A stretch of 63,533 bases of DNA from Prochlorococcus sp. AG-402-L09 (GTDB lineage Bacteria; Cyanobacteriota; Cyanobacteriia; PCC-6307; Cyanobiaceae). The notes beneath the pieces are model-generated. The model saw only the letters and a list, made by a program, of their open reading frames with translations, ran no database searches and was not told the origin of the DNA. Below, piece after piece: positions 8,443 to 19,651 of this stretch; the stretch's first letter is position 1, and each line of letters begins with the position of its first letter. Position numbers and translations under genes: made by a program. The DNA lies in contig QCIK01000004.1 of NCBI GenBank assembly GCA_003216715.1, positions 1-63,533 on the forward strand, read 5' to 3'.

Positions 8443-8850
8443 TTATCTCTTTGAGAATTGTGGAGCTTTACGAGCTTTTTTGAGACCATATTTACGTCTC
8501 TCTTTAGCTCTGGGATCACGACTAAGATGACCCTCTACTTTAAGAGGCTTACGGTTATCAAGAGATAGGTCACATAAAGCTCTAGCAGCTCCCTGCTTTA
8601 TTGCATCAGACTGACCAGTCAATCCACCGCCATGAACGTTAACTAGAACATCATAAGATTCACTCAAGCCTAAGGTTTTCAGAGGAGCTTTAACAGCAGA
8701 TATATATGCAGGATTGAAATTCAAATAATGATCACCAGGCCGACCATTGATAACTATTTCACCTTTTCCAGGGGTTAACCTTACTCTCGCAATTGATGTC
8801 TTACGTCTACCAGTTCCCCAGTAAACTACTTGGTTTGTGGAACTAGTCAT
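8443..8850 (-). CDS. rpsI: 30S ribosomal protein S9
   Basis: 135 residues ending in the typical [10 protein letters not shown] tail, which reaches toward the decoding centre; [16 protein letters not shown] is the conserved start. Its ATG overlaps the rplM stop (ATGA), the usual rplM-rpsI coupling. Confidence 0.97.
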   Translation of the reverse strand: MTSSTNQVVYWGTGRRKTSIARVRLTPGKGEIVINGRPGDHYLNFNPAYISAVKAPLKTLGLSESYDVLVNVHGGGLTGQSDAIKQGAARALCDLSLDNRKPLKVEGHLSRDPRAKERRKYGLKKARKAPQFSKR

Positions 8851-9299
8851 TTCGAAACAGAATCAGAATTTAGAGTGAGAATTTTTGGTTCTTGGGCTGA
8901 ATGAGGGTGTTCAGATCCTTTGTAGACTTTAAGTTTAGTAAATAATTGCCTTCCTAACCTAGTGTGAGGCAACATTCCTTTGATTGCCTTTTCAACAATC
9001 CTCTCTGGAATTCTAGATTGAAGAGCCTTAAAGGTTTCAACTTTCATTCCTCCGGGACGTCCAGAGTGCCTGCGATAAAGTTTTTGATCAGATTTCTTGC
9101 CAGTTACTTTGATTTTTTCTGCATTTACAACAATAACAAAATCACCTGTATCTAAGTGAGGGGTAAAATTTGGTTTTGTCTTACCCCTAAGGACACTCGC
9201 AACCTCAGTTGCTAATCGACCTAAAGTTTGATTCTCTGCGTCAACCAGAAACCATTGACGATCTATGGAATCCAGAGACGGAACGGATGTCTTGTTCAT
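8847..9299 (-). CDS. rplM: 50S ribosomal protein L13
   Basis: 150 residues, with [43 protein letters not shown] and the [11 protein letters not shown] motif. It is translationally coupled to rpsI. A 186-bp gap separates it from truA upstream, so it may have its own promoter there. Confidence 0.97.
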   Translation of the reverse strand: MNKTSVPSLDSIDRQWFLVDAENQTLGRLATEVASVLRGKTKPNFTPHLDTGDFVIVVNAEKIKVTGKKSDQKLYRRHSGRPGGMKVETFKALQSRIPERIVEKAIKGMLPHTRLGRQLFTKLKVYKGSEHPHSAQEPKILTLNSDSVSK

Positions 9300-9327
9300 T
9301 TTTCCTGAACACCTTTAACACTGAATT

Positions 9328-9350
9328 AGCATTATCGTTTTAATAATGCT
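9328..9350. promoter_or_regulatory. Small inverted repeat in the rplM leader
   Basis: AGCATTA at 9328-9334 pairs with TAATGCT at 9344-9350 around a 9-nt loop, 29-51 bases upstream of the rplM start. There is no T-run. It could be a leader hairpin; seven AT-rich pairs are weak evidence. Confidence 0.3.
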
Positions 9351-9485
9351 GTTTAAGGAAGTTATCAAGTCAAATAATTGATCTGATTCTTCGGAAAGTT
9401 GATTCTACACTTTAATGGCTGAAAACTGACCTTTTTGTTGGCATAAAATTTAAATTGCTGATTTAAGAAATTTCCATTTTTTTAT

Positions 9486-10331
9486 TTAGTAATAATTTAT
9501 ATTTTGTGAATCTTTTGAAGAATCAAATATTGGGAGAGAAAAATTAGGAAAAGTGTCAAAACTTTTCTCTTTTGAAAAGATTTTGTCCTCATAACCAACT
9601 CTAATTAAGCAAAGGCCATGTGGCGGAGCAGCCTCCTTAACTTCAGAACGCAAACCGTTTCTCCACCTGTATTTAAATTTTTCAAGAGAAAGTCGTTTTT
9701 CCCCTACAGCAACCAATTGTCCAATTAAGAGTCTTACCATTCCATATAAAAAGCCACTAGCTTGTATTTCAACTGTGACTATGTCCCCATCACGGCAAAT
9801 AGAAACATCTTGCACTGTGGTAAATGAATTAGCCCTATTACTACCTGCTTTTTGAAAAGCTGAAAAATCATGTAAACCTAATAAATCATTTAAAGCCTGA
9901 TTCATTAAATCGACATCTAATCTAAATCTATATTTAAACCAACTGATGTTTTGAAGAAAGAGATTTGGAAAGGATCCATTGAAAATAGTATATCTATATC
10001 TTCTATACTTTGCCGAATAGCAAGCGTGCCAATTCTCCGACACCCTTACTGCTTCAAGAACTTTAATTGATGATGGAAGCCTTCCATTTAGTGCTGACGG
10101 CCATTTATGAATAGGGATTGGACCAGCACAATCAAAATGAGCAACTTGTCCAGAAGCATGAACACCCGCATCAGTTCTGCCTGCTGCTATTAATTTGACT
10201 GGTCTAATAGGATCAAGCTCTGAAACTTTCTCTTCTAAGGTTCCTTGAACAGTTACTGAATCTTTTTGATTTTGCCAACCTCTAAAACCTGAGCCATTAT
10301 ATTGAATAACTAGAGCAATTCTATTAGTCAA
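9486..10331 (-). CDS. truA: tRNA pseudouridine38-40 synthase
   Basis: 281 residues. The catalytic Asp lies in [18 protein letters not shown], and [17 protein letters not shown] is the conserved C-terminal motif. TruA makes pseudouridine in the anticodon arm of many tRNAs. The truA-rplM-rpsI order behind rplQ is widespread in cyanobacteria. The last 30 residues or so are unconserved in character. Confidence 0.95.
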   Translation of the reverse strand: MTNRIALVIQYNGSGFRGWQNQKDSVTVQGTLEEKVSELDPIRPVKLIAAGRTDAGVHASGQVAHFDCAGPIPIHKWPSALNGRLPSSIKVLEAVRVSENWHACYSAKYRRYRYTIFNGSFPNLFLQNISWFKYRFRLDVDLMNQALNDLLGLHDFSAFQKAGSNRANSFTTVQDVSICRDGDIVTVEIQASGFLYGMVRLLIGQLVAVGEKRLSLEKFKYRWRNGLRSEVKEAAPPHGLCLIRVGYEDKIFSKEKSFDTFPNFSLPIFDSSKDSQNINYY

Positions 10332-10403
10332 ATTAAAACTAAAACGTCAGATCAGTAAACAAATTAGAAAATATTTAATTACTATTTATTTGGAATTAAT
10401 GAC

Positions 10404-10754
10404 CTATACAAGCTCAACAATAGCCATTTCAGAATTATCTCCACGCCTTGGTGTAGTTCTCACAATTCTAGTGTAACCCCCTTGGCGATCACCATAACGC
10501 TCTTGAGCCTTTTCAAAAAGTGCGTGCACCAATTGCTTATCGTATACATAACCAATAGCTCTTCTTCTTGACGAAAGGCTGCCATCCTTAGCCAAGGTAA
10601 TCATTCTTTCAGTTTCATCTCTCAAAGCTTTTGCTCTTGCTTTGGTTGTAGTGACTCTACCTTCACGAATTAGTTGAGTAGTTAATCCTCTTAAAAGTGC
10701 CTTCCTTTGATCAGCAGGGCGACTCAATTGTGGAATTCGACGTTGATGACGCAT
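10404..10754 (-). CDS. rplQ: 50S ribosomal protein L17
   Basis: 116 residues, full length: [20 protein letters not shown] at the start, and [20 protein letters not shown] near the end. It follows rpoA by 39 bases, the standard order. Confidence 0.97.
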   Translation of the reverse strand: MRHQRRIPQLSRPADQRKALLRGLTTQLIREGRVTTTKARAKALRDETERMITLAKDGSLSSRRRAIGYVYDKQLVHALFEKAQERYGDRQGGYTRIVRTTPRRGDNSEMAIVELV

Positions 10755-10793
10755 TTGATTAGCTTTGAAACGTAGTAGGAATAAAACTGAAAT

Positions 10794-11732
10794 TCATGCA
10801 GAAGTTCTGCTTTGAGGAATAGAAATTCCAATTCTCTCTAGAGCTTCAATAACTTCATCTGCAGATTTAGAACCGAAGTTCTTAATTTCCAACAAATCCT
10901 CATAACTGAAACCCATCAAATCAGAAACAGAGTTCACTTGGGCACGTTTTAGGCAATTGTAAGCTCGTACAGACAAGTTTAGCTCTTCAAGGGGTATTTG
11001 GGCCTCCGCAGCAGGTTCTGGCTCCTCGGGTATCTCTTCTACCATTGAGACAGTTGCAAGAGGCTGAAAAAGTTCGATTAATTGATTTGCAGCTTCCGCC
11101 AATGCATCATCAGGGGAGGTAGATCCATCAGTAACAAGCTCCATTTTCAATCTTTCTCTAGTAGAACCTCCCTCAGCCACGGCAGTTTCATCAATAGTAA
11201 AATTAACTCTATTTATAGGCATAAAGACAGCATCAATTTGAAGCAAATCAATTGCGCTTGTCTCTTCATTTCTTCTATCAACAGGTCGATATCCAACACC
11301 TCTTTCTACATGTAATTCCAATTCAAGATTGTGACCCTCATGGACTGTTGCTATTGGACGATCACCATCAACAACTTCAACTTGAGATGAAAACTGAATA
11401 TCCCTCGCTTTAACTTCAGCAGGACCTGTGACAACAATCCTTCCTATTTCGAGTTCTTGACTGCGACTATCAACTGAAATTTGTTTGCAATTAAGAAGAA
11501 TGTCTAAAACATCCTCTCTTACGCCAGGGATGGTTGCATACTCATGATTTACACCTGCAATCCTGACGGCAGTAACTGCGCTGCCTTCGAGACCACCCAT
11601 TAATACTCTGCGTAGAGAATTACCCAAAGTTGTTGCTTGACCTCTTTCAAGAGGTCCAATTAGGAAGACGCCTGTTTGGGAACGATCATTAGAAACTTGA
11701 TGGTCGATCCTGTCAATCTGGTATTGCAACAC
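10794..11732 (-). CDS. rpoA: RNA polymerase subunit alpha
   Basis: 312 residues. The N-terminal assembly domain has [20 protein letters not shown]. An acidic linker ([13 protein letters not shown]) leads to the C-terminal promoter-contact domain, which includes [19 protein letters not shown] and [19 protein letters not shown]. It sits in the usual place between rpsK and rplQ. Confidence 0.97.
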   Translation of the reverse strand: MLQYQIDRIDHQVSNDRSQTGVFLIGPLERGQATTLGNSLRRVLMGGLEGSAVTAVRIAGVNHEYATIPGVREDVLDILLNCKQISVDSRSQELEIGRIVVTGPAEVKARDIQFSSQVEVVDGDRPIATVHEGHNLELELHVERGVGYRPVDRRNEETSAIDLLQIDAVFMPINRVNFTIDETAVAEGGSTRERLKMELVTDGSTSPDDALAEAANQLIELFQPLATVSMVEEIPEEPEPAAEAQIPLEELNLSVRAYNCLKRAQVNSVSDLMGFSYEDLLEIKNFGSKSADEVIEALERIGISIPQSRTSA

Positions 11733-11783
11733 GGTCTAATGCGATGTGGAAAAAAAAGAAAAGTTCACTTAAGTGAATAGAAT

Positions 11784-12176
11784 TTAAACGCGTCTGCGTT
11801 TAGGTCTCCTACAACCGTTATGTGGGAGAGGAGTGACATCTCTGATCAAAGTAATTTCAAGACCGGCTACTTGCAATGCACGTATTGCGGTTTCACGACC
11901 TGAGCCTGGGCCTCTTACAAGCACTTCTATTTGTCGCATTCCTTGCTCTAAAGCCCTACGGGCTGCAACTTCAGCAGCGGTTTGAGCAGCGAAAGGAGTA
12001 CCTTTTCGAGCGCCTTTAAATCCGCTTGCTCCTGCTGATGACCAGGAGATGACTTCACCAGAAGTGTCAGTAATTGAGACAATGGTGTTATTGAAGGTAC
12101 TTTGAATGTGCACAACTCCATTTGGAACATTGCGCTTTGACTTCTTAGAACCGGATTTCTTTGAGGTTGTAGCCAT
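11784..12176 (-). CDS. rpsK: 30S ribosomal protein S11
   Basis: 130 residues, with [44 protein letters not shown] and the C-terminal [13 protein letters not shown]. It forms part of the mRNA exit platform. Standard alpha-operon position. Confidence 0.97.
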   Translation of the reverse strand: MATTSKKSGSKKSKRNVPNGVVHIQSTFNNTIVSITDTSGEVISWSSAGASGFKGARKGTPFAAQTAAEVAARRALEQGMRQIEVLVRGPGSGRETAIRALQVAGLEITLIRDVTPLPHNGCRRPKRRRV

Positions 12177-12239
12177 TTGGCTGTGCCTTATTTAAAAAAG
12201 ATTTAGTAAATTAACAAGTGGTGACAGGAGACTAAGAAA

Positions 12240-12605
12240 TTATTTCTTTCTTCCTGCAACAGTTTTCCTAGCTCCTCTCCGAGTACGAGCATTAGTCCTA
12301 GTTCTCTGTCCACGAACAGGAAGACTCATTCTATGCCTTCGTCCACGAATACATCCTATATCTTGAAGTCGTTTCAGCGCCATTCCTTCTTGGCGCCTCA
12401 AGTCTCCTTCAAGAGTGAATTCTTCAGTAACAGCTCTAAGCTTCTGAATATCACTATCATTTAAATCCTTTACACGAATATCAGGATTAACTCCTGATTT
12501 TTCGAGGATTTTCTGGGCTCTGGTTAAGCCGATGCCATAGATGTATGTAAGAGCAACTTCTACCCGCTTTTCGCGAGGTATGTCGATGCCTGAAATACGT
12601 GCCAC
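12240..12605 (-). CDS. rpsM: 30S ribosomal protein S13
   Basis: 121 residues. [20 protein letters not shown] at the start and [17 protein letters not shown] near the end are diagnostic. S13 bridges the head of the small subunit to the large subunit and contacts P-site tRNA. Confidence 0.97.
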   Translation of the reverse strand: MARISGIDIPREKRVEVALTYIYGIGLTRAQKILEKSGVNPDIRVKDLNDSDIQKLRAVTEEFTLEGDLRRQEGMALKRLQDIGCIRGRRHRMSLPVRGQRTRTNARTRRGARKTVAGRKK

Positions 12606-12718
12606 TTAGGAACAAAATCGAAGAGGACAATTAAAATCATCAAATTTTAATGATGACCTTTGCTTAAGAAGCAAACGAGAAGAAAATAATCGTTCATGGT
12701 TTCTTAAGAAGTCAGGAA

Positions 12719-12835
12719 TCAACCCTGACGCTGTTTGTTTCGAGGCCTTTTCTTGTTGATCACATAGATCCGGCCTCTGCGCCTCACGATTTGATCGTCA
12801 GGACTAATTTTTTTGACTGAGGATCTAACCTTCAT
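12719..12835 (-). CDS. rpmJ: 50S ribosomal protein L36, zinc-free type
   Basis: 38 residues, reading [20 protein letters not shown] and ending in [10 protein letters not shown]. The four zinc ligands (three Cys and one His) of Cys-plus L36 are absent, replaced by Ser, Asp and others, so it is the Cys-minus form. It lies between adk and rpsM, exactly where rpmJ belongs. Confidence 0.95.
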
Positions 12836-12876
12836 TGGGCGAGACTCTCCTATTTCCAAACTACAACCTTACTACA

Positions 12877-13428
12877 TCATCCGCCTAAAGCTTTCTCAAT
12901 AGATGAAAAAACAACATCTATGTCAGCATTACCTTCTATCTCCTCAAGAATTCCTTGCTTGTTATACAAATCTATAAGAGGAGAAGTTTTTTCTCTGTAG
13001 ATTTGAAGTCTATTGGCTATGACTTGTTCATTATCATCCTGCCTTCCTCTTCCTAAAAGTCTTTTAATTAAATAATCGTCGGCAATTTTTATTAGGACCA
13101 CACGTTCTAAGGGTTGATTGATTTTTTCTAAAAGAATTTTCAGAGAATTAGCTTGATTGACGTTACGAGGGAAACCATCAAGCAACCAACCATCATTGGT
13201 ATTTAGCAATCTTCCCTCAACAATTGATAAAACTAATTCATCACTCACTAATTCTCCTTTATTCATAATCTCAGCAGCTTTAAGTCCCAAAACAGACCCA
13301 GAAGAGACCTCATCCCTGAGCAAATCTCCAGTTGAAAGATGACTTAATCCGTACTTGTTACAAAAAAGATTTGCTTGAGTGCCTTTACCTGCGCCAGGAG
13401 GACCAAGGAATAATAGTTTCTTTTTCAT
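12877..13428 (-). CDS. adk: Adenylate kinase
   Basis: 183 residues, with the P-loop LGPPGAGKGTQA at the N-terminus, GDLLRDEV, the WLLDGFPRN substrate motif and a short lid (LLGRGRQDDN), so it is a short-lid enzyme. It balances ATP, ADP and AMP. It follows secY, as in most bacterial spc operons. Confidence 0.96.
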   Translation of the reverse strand: MKKKLLFLGPPGAGKGTQANLFCNKYGLSHLSTGDLLRDEVSSGSVLGLKAAEIMNKGELVSDELVLSIVEGRLLNTNDGWLLDGFPRNVNQANSLKILLEKINQPLERVVLIKIADDYLIKRLLGRGRQDDNEQVIANRLQIYREKTSPLIDLYNKQGILEEIEGNADIDVVFSSIEKALGG

Positions 13429-13449
13429 TTAAAAATCATAGTAAAGATT

Positions 13450-14769
13450 TTATTGACGCACTAATCCTTCATATCTTTGAGATATCACATACGTCTGAAC
13501 TTGTTTTGATGTATCTATTGCTACTCCTACCAAAATCAGTAATGAAGTGGCCCCAAGCCCTTGAAAAGTTTGAACATTGGTTGCTCTCTCTACTGCAGCA
13601 GGAACAATGGCTACTGAGCCAAGAAATAATCCTCCAAGCAAAGTAAGACGGTTTTGAACACCTGAGAGATAATTAGAAGTAGGCCCTCCTGGTCTCACGC
13701 CTGGAATTGCTACACCACCTTTTTTTAAATTTGACGCAATATCTATCGGATTAATTGTTAAGGAAGCATAAAAATAAGCGAATCCCAAAATCAATGCAAA
13801 AAAGGTTAACGCATATGGCCATGGATTAGAAGAACCTGGATTAAGAGAACTAGCAGCCTTGATAAGTAAGGGGTTTTGCGTAAAATTTGCAATTGTTATT
13901 GGCAGAAAAATCAGAGCGGAGGCAAAAATTATTGGCATAACACCTCCCGCATTCAACTTAAGAGGAAGATAACTTTGTCTGCTTGGCAAAAGTGCTGTTC
14001 CTCCCATTTGACTTTTTGCACTTACGATTGGAATTCTCCTAGCACCTTCTTGAACAAAAATAATGCCTACTATTGTAATTAAAAAAACTATCAAAAGAAT
14101 TATTATTCCAAGAACATCTGCTCGATCACCAGTCTGAGCTTTTTCAATAGTTGAGCTTAGTGCCTTAGGCAAAGTTGCAACAATATTCAAGAAAATAACT
14201 AAAGAAGCTCCTTGGCCAATTCCTTTTTCAGTAATGATCTCACTCAGCCACATAACTATCATCGATCCAGTAACTAAAGCCAGAGATGTTTGAATAACAA
14301 ACTCAGTTTCACCAAGGCCTTCGACTGAATATTGCCTAAGAATTAGAGCAAAAACTGTACTTTGGACTAATCCCCACCCTAAAGCGACATATCTAGTAAT
14401 TTGAGCAATCTTCCTTCTTCCTGCCTCCCCCTCATTTTTCTGCAGATCTTCTAATTGAGGTAAAGATGCAGTGAGCAACTGTATAATTATAGATGCATTA
14501 ATGAATGGCAATATACCTAAGGCAAAAATACCCAAAGTTGAAATACCACCACCTGTAAAAATATCAAGAAATCCAATCAGTTGTCCGCCTTGGTCAATAA
14601 AAGTTTTAAAAGCCTCCCTATCTATTCCAGGCATAGGAATGTAAATTCCTAATCGAACAATTAATAATAAACCTAAGGTAGTGAAAACTCTTGCCCTTAG
14701 CTCCTCATTACTTAAAAGCTGGGTAATTACTTCACCTGCACTTGGATTCCGACCACGACTAATTAACAT
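13450..14769 (-). CDS. secY: Preprotein translocase subunit SecY
   Basis: 439 residues and about ten transmembrane helices: the plug region IPMPGIDREAFKTF, GIGQGASLVIFLNIVATLP, QEGARRIPIVSAK, and SYLPLKLNAGGVMPIIFASA. It forms the protein-conducting channel in plasma and thylakoid membranes. Standard position between rplO and adk. Confidence 0.97.
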   Translation of the reverse strand: MLISRGRNPSAGEVITQLLSNEELRARVFTTLGLLLIVRLGIYIPMPGIDREAFKTFIDQGGQLIGFLDIFTGGGISTLGIFALGILPFINASIIIQLLTASLPQLEDLQKNEGEAGRRKIAQITRYVALGWGLVQSTVFALILRQYSVEGLGETEFVIQTSLALVTGSMIVMWLSEIITEKGIGQGASLVIFLNIVATLPKALSSTIEKAQTGDRADVLGIIILLIVFLITIVGIIFVQEGARRIPIVSAKSQMGGTALLPSRQSYLPLKLNAGGVMPIIFASALIFLPITIANFTQNPLLIKAASSLNPGSSNPWPYALTFFALILGFAYFYASLTINPIDIASNLKKGGVAIPGVRPGGPTSNYLSGVQNRLTLLGGLFLGSVAIVPAAVERATNVQTFQGLGATSLLILVGVAIDTSKQVQTYVISQRYEGLVRQ

Positions 14770-14829
14770 TGAATTATAAAAATTTATTGAATGTTAAAGT
14801 ACAAAATTAAATTTTTAATGAAAAAGAAA

Positions 14830-15282
14830 TTAGGTGTATAGCTCACATGTTCCTCCAGCATCTTCAATTTTCTTTTTGGCCGACGTTGTAAACGCTGAAG
14901 CTTGAACAGTCAATTTCACTTCTAATGTACCGTTACCAAGTATCTTGAGAGGATTTTTTGGCTTTGTCAAAATACCTTCCTTCACCAACAAGTCAAGATC
15001 AACAACAGTTCCGGCTTTCAATTTATTCAAACTGGAAACGTTGAGAACAGTAAAATTTTTCTGATTAACTATTGGGAAATGTTTTAATTTTGGAACTCGC
15101 CTGTATAGAGGCATTTGACCACCCTCAAAGCCTGGTCGAGTAGGTCTCCCAGATCGGGATTTTTGCCCCCTCATGCCAAACCCGCAACTAGCTCCTTGGC
15201 CAGCAGCAATACCTCGACCTTTACGCATTTTCTTACGTCTAGATCCTTTGTTTGATTGAAGGGATTCCAATTTAATAGTCAT
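14830..15282 (-). CDS. rplO: 50S ribosomal protein L15
   Basis: 150 residues from ATG at 15282 ([20 protein letters not shown]). The frame extends to 15354 inside rpsE, but the extra 24 residues do not resemble L15. [20 protein letters not shown] and [18 protein letters not shown] are diagnostic. Confidence 0.95.
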   Translation of the reverse strand: MTIKLESLQSNKGSRRKKMRKGRGIAAGQGASCGFGMRGQKSRSGRPTRPGFEGGQMPLYRRVPKLKHFPIVNQKNFTVLNVSSLNKLKAGTVVDLDLLVKEGILTKPKNPLKILGNGTLEVKLTVQASAFTTSAKKKIEDAGGTCELYT

Positions 15283-15286
15283 GATT

Positions 15287-15919
15287 TTAAGAATAAATCT
15301 GCTCAAGTGAAATACCACGCTCTTTTGCTGTGGCTTTATGAGTTCGCAACTCACTTAATGCAACCATTGCAGCACGAGCGTTATTAAGAGGAGTTTTACT
15401 ACCTAATCTCTTAGCAAGTACATTTTTTATTCCAGCCAACTCTAAAACAGTACGAATTGAACCTCCTGCAATTACACCTGTACCAGGCGCTGCAGGACGT
15501 ATTAACACACTTGCTGCTCCATCTCTGCCATTAGAGAGAGTTGGAATAGAGTTGGACCGCGTTAAAGGGACACGAACTAAATGTTTTTTTCCATCAGCGA
15601 CACCTTTACGAACAGCTCCAATAACATCTCCTGCTTTTCCTACCCCAACACCAACTTGCCCTTTTTCATTTCCTACTACAACTATGGCCCTAAAACTCAT
15701 TTTCTTTCCCCCTTTAACTGTTTTGGAGACCCTTCTAATTTGGACAACCCGTTCTTGCCATTCAGAGTCCCTGTCTTGACCTCTTCTATCTCTCCTCCCT
15801 CCGCGTTTTTCACCTCTATTGCGTCGGTTTTGGTTTTCCTGCCTGCCATCTGCAGCGGGAGGTGCATCTGATGATCCAGAAGTTCTTTTATTTTGGGACT
15901 GGTTTTTAGAGTCTGTCAT
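15287..15919 (-). CDS. rpsE: 30S ribosomal protein S5
   Basis: 210 residues. The S5 core begins at about residue 53 ([20 protein letters not shown]), with [17 protein letters not shown] and [20 protein letters not shown]. The first 50 residues are a charged, low-complexity Arg/Gly/Asp/Gln extension, as in other picocyanobacteria, which makes the protein longer than enterobacterial S5. Confidence 0.96.
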   Translation of the reverse strand: MTDSKNQSQNKRTSGSSDAPPAADGRQENQNRRNRGEKRGGRRDRRGQDRDSEWQERVVQIRRVSKTVKGGKKMSFRAIVVVGNEKGQVGVGVGKAGDVIGAVRKGVADGKKHLVRVPLTRSNSIPTLSNGRDGAASVLIRPAAPGTGVIAGGSIRTVLELAGIKNVLAKRLGSKTPLNNARAAMVALSELRTHKATAKERGISLEQIYS

Positions 15920-15933
15920 TATTAAAGCAATAA

Positions 15934-16302
15934 TTAAAAGTTCAAGCCTGCCACTCTGGCAGCTTCGGCTAGAGCTTTAACCCTGCCATGATAGATGTTC
16001 CCACCTCTGTCAAAGATAACTTGTTTGATGCCTTTTGATAAAGCTTTTTTTGCAACAAGCTCTCCTACTGCTGTAGAGGCATCGCAGCTACCAGCATTAG
16101 CTGTTAAAGAAGCTTTTAAGTCTTTATCAAGGGTTGATGCAGCACATATAGTGTTTTGTGCATCATCATCTATTATCTGAGCATAGATGTGGTTATTAGA
16201 ACGAAAAACAGCAAGTCTTGGTCGAGCTTCTGTTCCGCTTAAGTTTCTTCTCAAGCGTTTATGTCGTTTTTGGGTCTGTTGTTTTCTAGAAAGTTTTGAC
16301 AT
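15934..16302 (-). CDS. rplR: 50S ribosomal protein L18
   Basis: 122 residues: [31 protein letters not shown] and the C-terminal [20 protein letters not shown]. It binds 5S rRNA together with L5. Usual spc-operon position between rplF and rpsE. Confidence 0.97.
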   Translation of the reverse strand: MSKLSRKQQTQKRHKRLRRNLSGTEARPRLAVFRSNNHIYAQIIDDDAQNTICAASTLDKDLKASLTANAGSCDASTAVGELVAKKALSKGIKQVIFDRGGNIYHGRVKALAEAARVAGLNF

Positions 16303-16336
16303 GGCTTAAAAAATTTTAAAAGACAAATAAGCAAAA

Positions 16337-16876
16337 TTAAGTTTTGCCAGACTTACCAGCTTTTCTAATGATTTGTTCTCCTTCGTATTTAATTCCTTTG
16401 CCTTTATAAGGTTCTGGAGGTCTAATTGCTCTTATTTTTGCAGCTTCATTGCCAACTACTTCTTTATCAGGTCCAGTTACAATCACATTTGTATTATTTT
16501 CAACTTTAAAAGTTATACCTTCTGGTGGAACTACCTCAACAGGATGACTATAACCAGCACTAACAACAAGAGTTTTTCCCTTTAATTGGGCTCTTGAACC
16601 AACGCCTACAATCTCAAGTTTTTTTGTAAAGCCATTACTTACGCCCTCAACCATATTTGCAACCAGTGATCTACAGAGTCCATGCATTTCCCTAGACTGT
16701 CTCTTTTCATTTATGGGTTTAACAATAATTGTGTTGTCATTCTTGCTAAGGCTTACTCCATCAGGAAGAGTTCGTTTCAGTTCCCCTTTAGGACCTTTCA
16801 CAGTGATGGAAAGTCCTTCGAGTTTTACATCTACCTTTTCAGGAAGGGAGATTGGTTTTTTTCCAGTACGAGACAT
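16337..16876 (-). CDS. rplF: 50S ribosomal protein L6
   Basis: 179 residues with two alpha/beta repeats: [18 protein letters not shown] at the start and [20 protein letters not shown] near the end, the latter a signature of L6. Confidence 0.97.
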   Translation of the reverse strand: MSRTGKKPISLPEKVDVKLEGLSITVKGPKGELKRTLPDGVSLSKNDNTIIVKPINEKRQSREMHGLCRSLVANMVEGVSNGFTKKLEIVGVGSRAQLKGKTLVVSAGYSHPVEVVPPEGITFKVENNTNVIVTGPDKEVVGNEAAKIRAIRPPEPYKGKGIKYEGEQIIRKAGKSGKT

Positions 16877-16893
16877 AATAAATACCTAATCAA

Positions 16894-17295
16894 TCAACAT
16901 ACGTAGCAGAGGACTTCTCCTCCAACTCCTTGCTTGCGAGCATCACGATCACTCATGACTCCCTTAGAGGTAGAGATTATTGCAACTCCAAGGCCTCCTA
17001 AAACTTTTGGTAATCCTCGAGTATTTTTATAAATCCTCAATCCTGGTTTACTCACTCGCTGCATTGAACGAATAATGGGTGAGCGATGCTTACCAGTATA
17101 TTTCAATCCAAGAATGAGCTGCTTTCGAAAGCCCTCTCCTTCTTCATTGATTTCTGCGATAAAACCCTCTCGCTGAAGAACCTTAGCGATACTAAGAGAC
17201 ATTCTTGAAGCAGGGACTTTAGTTTTTTCATGACGCTTTTCACTTGCATTTCTTATGCGAGTGAGCATGTCTGAAATTGGATCGTGGTTGGCCAT
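16894..17295 (-). CDS. rpsH: 30S ribosomal protein S8
   Basis: 133 residues, with [32 protein letters not shown] and the C-terminal [21 protein letters not shown]8 is an early assembly protein contacting helix 21 of 16S rRNA. rplE is directly upstream; no rpsN gene lies between them. Confidence 0.97.
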   Translation of the reverse strand: MANHDPISDMLTRIRNASEKRHEKTKVPASRMSLSIAKVLQREGFIAEINEEGEGFRKQLILGLKYTGKHRSPIIRSMQRVSKPGLRIYKNTRGLPKVLGGLGVAIISTSKGVMSDRDARKQGVGGEVLCYVC

Positions 17296-17314
17296 AGTAT
17301 TTAGCTAATCAAAC

Positions 17315-17854
17315 TCATTTTTTACGGAAGGGCATTCCCATTTCACTAAGAAGAGCCTTACCTTGTTCATCAGAAGAGGCACTGGTCACAATTGTGATAT
17401 CCATGCCTCTAATGGTGTCGACTTTGTCAAAAGTGATCTCAGGGAAAATAAGTTGCTCTTTGACTCCAATGGTGTAATTTCCTCGGCCATCAAAGCTTTT
17501 TGGACTCACACCACGAAAATCTCTGATTCTTGGAAGTGCCAAATTAATGAACCTTTCCAAAAATGCGTACATGCGATCGCCTCTAAGTGTGACTGAGCAA
17601 CCTATGGGCATTCCTTGTCGGATCTTAAAGGTAGCAATTGCTTTCTTGGCTCTTGTAACAAGAGCTTTTTGCCCAGAAATTGTTGCCATCTCAGCTAGAG
17701 AAGCTTCTAAAGCTTTTGAATTCGATGCGGCTTCACCAAGACCTCTGTTTAAAGTGACTTTCTGCACCTTAGGAACTTGATGAACATTTTTTAAACCAAG
17801 ATCTTTTAAAAGCTTTGGTCTAATTGTCTCTCGATAGCGGGTTTTTAGTGACAT
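17315..17854 (-). CDS. rplE: 50S ribosomal protein L5
   Basis: 179 residues: [40 protein letters not shown] and [20 protein letters not shown]. It carries 5S rRNA into the large subunit. Confidence 0.97.
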   Translation of the reverse strand: MSLKTRYRETIRPKLLKDLGLKNVHQVPKVQKVTLNRGLGEAASNSKALEASLAEMATISGQKALVTRAKKAIATFKIRQGMPIGCSVTLRGDRMYAFLERFINLALPRIRDFRGVSPKSFDGRGNYTIGVKEQLIFPEITFDKVDTIRGMDITIVTSASSDEQGKALLSEMGMPFRKK

Positions 17855-17946
17855 GGCTGAAAAAAAGTTGATTCTGGTCTTGGTCAGAATTCAATTAGGA
17901 AAGAAAGTCTGCTTGAGTTAATTCAGACAAAGGAAAAGTGAATTAA

Positions 17947-18303
17947 TTAATCAATTAATTCTCCTGTCTTCTTTAATCGTCGTTTCTTTGATCCATCTTT
18001 ATCTACAAAAATCTCGACCTTACTAGCAACTTTTTCCTTAGTGGAGTAGATCATTACATTTGAGGCATGTAAAGAAGTTTCTTTAGTCTCTATTCGACCA
18101 GTTTCTCCTTCTTGAGATGGTTTTACATGCTTTGTTCTTTGATTAATTCCTTGAACTACAACTCTATTTTCATAGGGAAGTGTTTGAAGGACTTCACCAG
18201 TTTTACCCTTGTCCTTTCCAGAAATAATCTGAACTGTATCCCCTTTACGGATCTTCATTTTGATCCGGTCAGAAGAAGCTTTGGTTTTGTTAATTGCTGG
18301 CAT
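17947..18303 (-). CDS. rplX: 50S ribosomal protein L24
   Basis: 118 residues. The KOW motif [20 protein letters not shown] is at residues 19-38, and there is a short basic C-terminal tail. Two bases separate it from rplN; 92 gene-free bases separate it from rplE downstream. Confidence 0.96.
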   Translation of the reverse strand: MPAINKTKASSDRIKMKIRKGDTVQIISGKDKGKTGEVLQTLPYENRVVVQGINQRTKHVKPSQEGETGRIETKETSLHASNVMIYSTKEKVASKVEIFVDKDGSKKRRLKKTGELID

Positions 18304-18305
18304 GA

Positions 18306-18671
18306 TTAAATAACCTCCGGAGCCAAGGAGACAATTTTAGTGAAATTGCGCTCTCTTAATTCTCTTGCTACGGGACCAAATACCCTAGTCCCTCTTGGGT
18401 TTTGATCATCATTAATAAGAACTGCAGCGTTGTCATCAAAGCGAATTGAATTTCCAGTCTCTCTTCGCATTGTTGCTCTAGTACGAACAACAACAGCTTT
18501 CACCACATCCGATTTTTTGACTCCCATATTCGGCATCGCATCTTTAACAGAAGCAACGATCACATCGCCTACGTGGGCATAACGGCGATTGGATCCCAAG
18601 ACCCTTATACATTGCAAACGCTTAGCACCACTATTATCTGCAACGGTTAGGAAGGTTTCTTGCTGAATCAT
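18306..18671 (-). CDS. rplN: 50S ribosomal protein L14
   Basis: 121 residues: [20 protein letters not shown] at the start, and [20 protein letters not shown] near the end. Its ATG overlaps the stop of rpsQ (ATGA), so the two are coupled. Confidence 0.97.
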   Translation of the reverse strand: MIQQETFLTVADNSGAKRLQCIRVLGSNRRYAHVGDVIVASVKDAMPNMGVKKSDVVKAVVVRTRATMRRETGNSIRFDDNAAVLINDDQNPRGTRVFGPVARELRERNFTKIVSLAPEVI

Positions 18672-18934
18672 TGTGCAGCCTCCTTAGATTTCATACCCTG
18701 AACGAGAACATCTGTAACCGTCCATCGTTTATGAGCGCTCATAGGAGGAGACTCTTTAATACGAACTCTATCTCCGACTTTGCAATGGTTTTCTGCATCA
18801 TGAGCTTTATATCTAGTCGTACGACTAATAATTTTCTGGTAGATAGGATGTGGAAATCTATTTTCCACAGCCACAACTACTGTTTTTTGCATTTTGTCAC
18901 TGACAACAGTGCCGACCATTTCCTTAAGTGCCAT
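18668..18934 (-). CDS. rpsQ: 30S ribosomal protein S17
   Basis: 88 residues with an OB fold: [20 protein letters not shown], the [20 protein letters not shown] motif and the MSAHKRWTV segment. Confidence 0.97.
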   Translation of the reverse strand: MALKEMVGTVVSDKMQKTVVVAVENRFPHPIYQKIISRTTRYKAHDAENHCKVGDRVRIKESPPMSAHKRWTVTDVLVQGMKSKEAAQ

Positions 18935-18944
18935 AACTAAAAAA

Positions 18945-19157
18945 TCAAGATGATGTGTTTGAGCGGCTTCGCTCGTTAGAAACCGTTAGAAGTTGAGCCA
19001 ATTCGATTCGTGCCTCTTTGAAACGGTGAGTTTTAGCAAGCTGTCTAGTAGCTTGCTTAAAACGAAGATCAAAAAGTTCTTTACGAAGATTTCCAATCTT
19101 TTCTGATATCTCGGAATCAGAGAGATTCCGTACATCTTTTGTAGTTGTTTTACTCAT
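18945..19157 (-). CDS. rpmC: 50S ribosomal protein L29
   Basis: 70 residues, two-helix protein: [20 protein letters not shown] is the conserved helix pair. It lies at the tunnel exit, where SRP and trigger factor dock. Three bases follow rplP. Confidence 0.96.
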   Translation of the reverse strand: MSKTTTKDVRNLSDSEISEKIGNLRKELFDLRFKQATRQLAKTHRFKEARIELAQLLTVSNERSRSNTSS

Positions 19158-19159
19158 AG

Positions 19160-19639
19160 TTATGACTCCGAATTATCTGCTGTAACTGGTGTTTTAGCAG
19201 GTTTATAATTTCCCTTATTGAGATCTTCCTCTAGGGAAATAAATTTTGTTTTTACTGGCAACTTGTATTGAGCAAGACGCATTGCCTCTTTTGCAATTTT
19301 CTCGGTAATTTCTTCTCCACCCATTTCAAACAAAATTCGACCAGGCTTGACAACTGCAACCCAAAATTCTGGGTTACCTTTACCAGATCCCATTCTTGTC
19401 TCGGCAGGCCTCATAGTTACAGGCTTATCAGGGAAAATACGAATCCAAATTTGTCCTCCCCTTTTTACATAACGAGTCATGGCACGTCGACTTGCCTCGA
19501 TTTGTCTTGAGGTAACCCAACCACAATCTTGAGCTTGCAATGCAAACTGACCAAAAGAGATTTTGTTTCCTCTGGTAGCAACGCCGCGCATACGGCCTCT
19601 CTGTTGTTTGCGAAATTTGGTTCTTTTGGGACTAAGCAT
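19160..19639 (-). CDS. rplP: 50S ribosomal protein L16
   Basis: 159 residues: [20 protein letters not shown] and [20 protein letters not shown] are diagnostic. The C-terminus is some 20 residues longer than the common 137-140-residue L16, with a polar tail ([10 protein letters not shown]). Confidence 0.96.
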   Translation of the reverse strand: MLSPKRTKFRKQQRGRMRGVATRGNKISFGQFALQAQDCGWVTSRQIEASRRAMTRYVKRGGQIWIRIFPDKPVTMRPAETRMGSGKGNPEFWVAVVKPGRILFEMGGEEITEKIAKEAMRLAQYKLPVKTKFISLEEDLNKGNYKPAKTPVTADNSES

Positions 19640-19651
19640 GATTAAAACTCC

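Noticed and set aside
15552-15871. Plus-strand frames over rpsE
   Set aside because: Antisense to the ribosomal gene; no ribosome-binding site and no recognisable motif.
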